The notes beneath the pieces were generated by a model, which was not told the origin of the DNA, did not search any database, and was given only the letters and a program-made list of their open reading frames with translations. The translations under genes and the position numbers were made by a program. DNA of 64,000 nucleotides from Myxococcales bacterium (GTDB taxonomy: Bacteria; Myxococcota_A; Polyangia; Polyangiales; Polyangiaceae), in contig CAHJWM010000031.1 of the NCBI GenBank assembly GCA_903642325.1, forward strand, positions 1 through 64,000, read 5' to 3'. Positions 62,629 through 64,000 of this stretch are shown here, in pieces; positions within the stretch are counted from its first letter, which is position 1, and each line of letters opens with the position of its first letter.

Positions 62629-64000
62629 GTGTGCCGTGCGCTCTGCCTGATACTTTTAGGGGCGATCGCCTGCTCACGCGCGCCCGTCGCTTCGCTCGAA
62701 GCAGACCGCTCGCCTCGGCCAGAAGCAACGCGGGCGGCGCAGAGCCCGAACACGGGGGCGGCGCTTCATTTCGAGGGCGGCCCAGGCTCCGTGCGCGCGG
62801 AGCTCGGCGCTGTCACCAGCGTGGAAGCCAACGCCACGCGGGCGGGGGTCGCGATGTTGGAGCGCGGCGGCAACGCGATGGACGCCGCGGTCGCGGTCGC
62901 CTATGCGCTCGCGGTCACCCACCCGAGCGCAGGCAATATCGGCGGCGGCGGCTTTCTTTTAGTGCGACCGAAGGGCGGCCCCACCGCCGCGCTCGATTTC
63001 CGTGAGAGCGCGCCGCAAGCCCTGACTGCCGCACAGTTCGACGCCATGGAAAAAGCGGGCGGCATGGGGCCCGTAGCGGTGGGCGTGCCGGGCAGTGTCG
63101 CGGGGCTCGAGCTGGCACACGATCGCTTCGGCAAGCTGTCTCGAGCGCAAGTCCTCGCACCGGCGATCGCGCTCGCGCGCGGCTACACGTTGGGCGCGCA
63201 TCAAGCGGCGTTGCTGGCCAGCAGCTTTCCGGCGCTGTCGAAAGACCGCGCCGCGCGCGACGTATTCGGCAAGGGCCAGCAGCCGCTTGCCGCGGGCGCG
63301 CGCCTCGTGCAGCTGGATCTCGCGCTGAGCTTACAGCGCATCGCCGATCACGGGCGCGACGGCTTTTATCTCGGCCGCACCGCGGAAGCACTGATCGGCC
63401 TACAGCGCGGCTTGATCAGCGGCGCCGATCTGGCTTCGTACCAAGCCAAGTGGCGCGCTCCGCTCGGCTTCGAGTATGAAGGCTTCCAGGTCGAGACGAT
63501 GCCTCCGCCGTCGGCAGGCGGTATTGCCGTCACCCAGACTCTGCTCATGTTGCAGTCCTTACATGCGAGCGCAGAACCGCACGACTCTGCCGCCGAGCTC
63601 CACTTGTTCGCGGAGGCCTCACGCCGCGCGCAGGCCGAGCGACGCTTTGGCGTAGTGGACCCGGACGCGTTGAGCGATGCGGAAAACGCCCGCAAGCTGG
63701 CGCGCTGGCTCGACCCCGACACCTGGCTCGTGGCGGCCCCGATTGTGGCGTCGCGCGCAACCCCCTCCGCGGAGCTGCGCACGCCCAAAAATACCGCTGA
63801 GGAACCGGAGCACACGACGCATTTTGCGGTCGTCGATCGGCAAGGCATGGTCGTCACCTGCACCACCACTCTGTCCGGGTCGTACGGAGCGAAGCTGATG
63901 CTGCCGGGTACAGGTATCGTACTAAATAACTCCGTCGCTTCTTTCTCGTCGCTGGGTGAGAACCGAGCCGTGGGTGGCCGGCGCACGGTGAGCTCAATGG
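62629..64000 (+). CDS. ggt: Gamma-glutamyltransferase, probable lipoprotein (3' truncated by window end)
   Basis: At least 457 residues to the window edge with no stop. ALCLILLGAIAC gives a signal with possible lipobox (GAIAC), so a lipid-anchored periplasmic or surface enzyme is likely. VTSVEANATRAGVAMLERGG and NAMDAAVAVAYALAVTHPSA, then GNIGGGGF, begin the large-subunit fold. EEPEHTTHFAVVD holds the threonine that becomes the N-terminus of the small subunit after self-cleavage and is the nucleophile. TLSGSYGAKLMLPGTGIVLN follows. It cleaves gamma-glutamyl bonds such as in glutathione. The GTG at 62629 is the best start; another at 62614 is possible. Confidence 0.9.
   Translation, partial: MCRALCLILLGAIACSRAPVASLEADRSPRPEATRAAQSPNTGAALHFEGGPGSVRAELGAVTSVEANATRAGVAMLERGGNAMDAAVAVAYALAVTHPSAGNIGGGGFLLVRPKGGPTAALDFRESAPQALTAAQFDAMEKAGGMGPVAVGVPGSVAGLELAHDRFGKLSRAQVLAPAIALARGYTLGAHQAALLASSFPALSKDRAARDVFGKGQQPLAAGARLVQLDLALSLQRIADHGRDGFYLGRTAEALIGLQRGLISGADLASYQAKWRAPLGFEYEGFQVETMPPPSAGGIAVTQTLLMLQSLHASAEPHDSAAELHLFAEASRRAQAERRFGVVDPDALSDAENARKLARWLDPDTWLVAAPIVASRATPSAELRTPKNTAEEPEHTTHFAVVDRQGMVVTCTTTLSGSYGAKLMLPGTGIVLNNSVASFSSLGENRAVGGRRTVSSM

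Overview
This 64 kb window is high-GC, densely coded chromosomal DNA. The gene set suggests a myxobacterium (Myxococcota, probably of the Polyangia/Sorangium kind). It has many secreted or lipid-anchored proteins, cysteine-rich YncE-like propeller lipoproteins carrying a CSTDADCDSGAC-type motif, a zinc-ribbon (MJ0042) protein with a proline-rich linker and TPRs, giant alanine-rich TPR proteins, a small AgmX/PglI-tail-like lipoprotein, and frequent GTG and TTG starts. The placement is inferred from composition and protein families; no rRNA is present to confirm it. I saw no tRNA, rRNA, insertion sequence, prophage or CRISPR array.

Layout. 0-6.8 kb: the end of an unknown gene, an ACS-type MFS transporter, an intergenic stretch with short palindromic repeats, an ECF-like sigma factor, a UDP-galactopyranose-mutase-like flavoprotein coupled to a GT2 glycosyltransferase, a PfkB sugar kinase and a HAD phosphatase. 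6.8-17.1 kb: helicase HrpB converges on an apparent minus-strand operon that runs from an unlisted 58-aa gene through two propeller lipoproteins to mutS. 17.4-24.7 kb: a DUF4350 protein and a MoxR ATPase, then an AraC regulator and a one-POTRA Omp85 barrel protein on the other strand, then a DUF58 protein whose 3' end overlaps that of a small lipoprotein.

24.2-34.3 kb: the minus-strand run atpD-atpC-rsmA-lipoprotein, with overlapping stop and start codons, lies next to a radical SAM gene. Divergent from that gene is dnaG-rpoD, the macromolecular synthesis operon without rpsU. An OmpA-type lipoprotein, an AgmX-tail-like lipoprotein and a GNRA-loop terminator follow. 34.4-49.7 kb: a 1373-aa zinc-ribbon/TM/TPR protein on the minus strand is divergent from a membrane-anchored degenerate parvulin and two translationally coupled giant TPR proteins (1587 and 1844 aa) that appear to share a C-terminal domain. 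This block is the best candidate for an undescribed system.

49.7-64 kb: the alpha-2-macroglobulin/PBP1C pair (overlapping stop and start), a secreted TPR protein, an Asp-box (sialidase-like) secreted protein, bS21 (rpsU), a DUF971 gene overlapping a GT4 glycosyltransferase gene, MoaB, and a gamma-glutamyltransferase cut by the window end.

How the genes fit together. Housekeeping functions (replication priming, the primary sigma factor, ATP synthase beta/epsilon, rRNA methylation, mismatch repair) are interleaved with envelope functions (OmpA, Omp85, A2M/PBP1C, propeller lipoproteins, TPR scaffolds). Many genes look translationally coupled: GT2 after the flavoprotein, MoxR after DUF4350, atpD/atpC/rsmA/lipoprotein, the two giant TPR genes, A2M/PBP1C and DUF971/GT4. 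Assignments rest on motifs recognised by eye; no database search was run.
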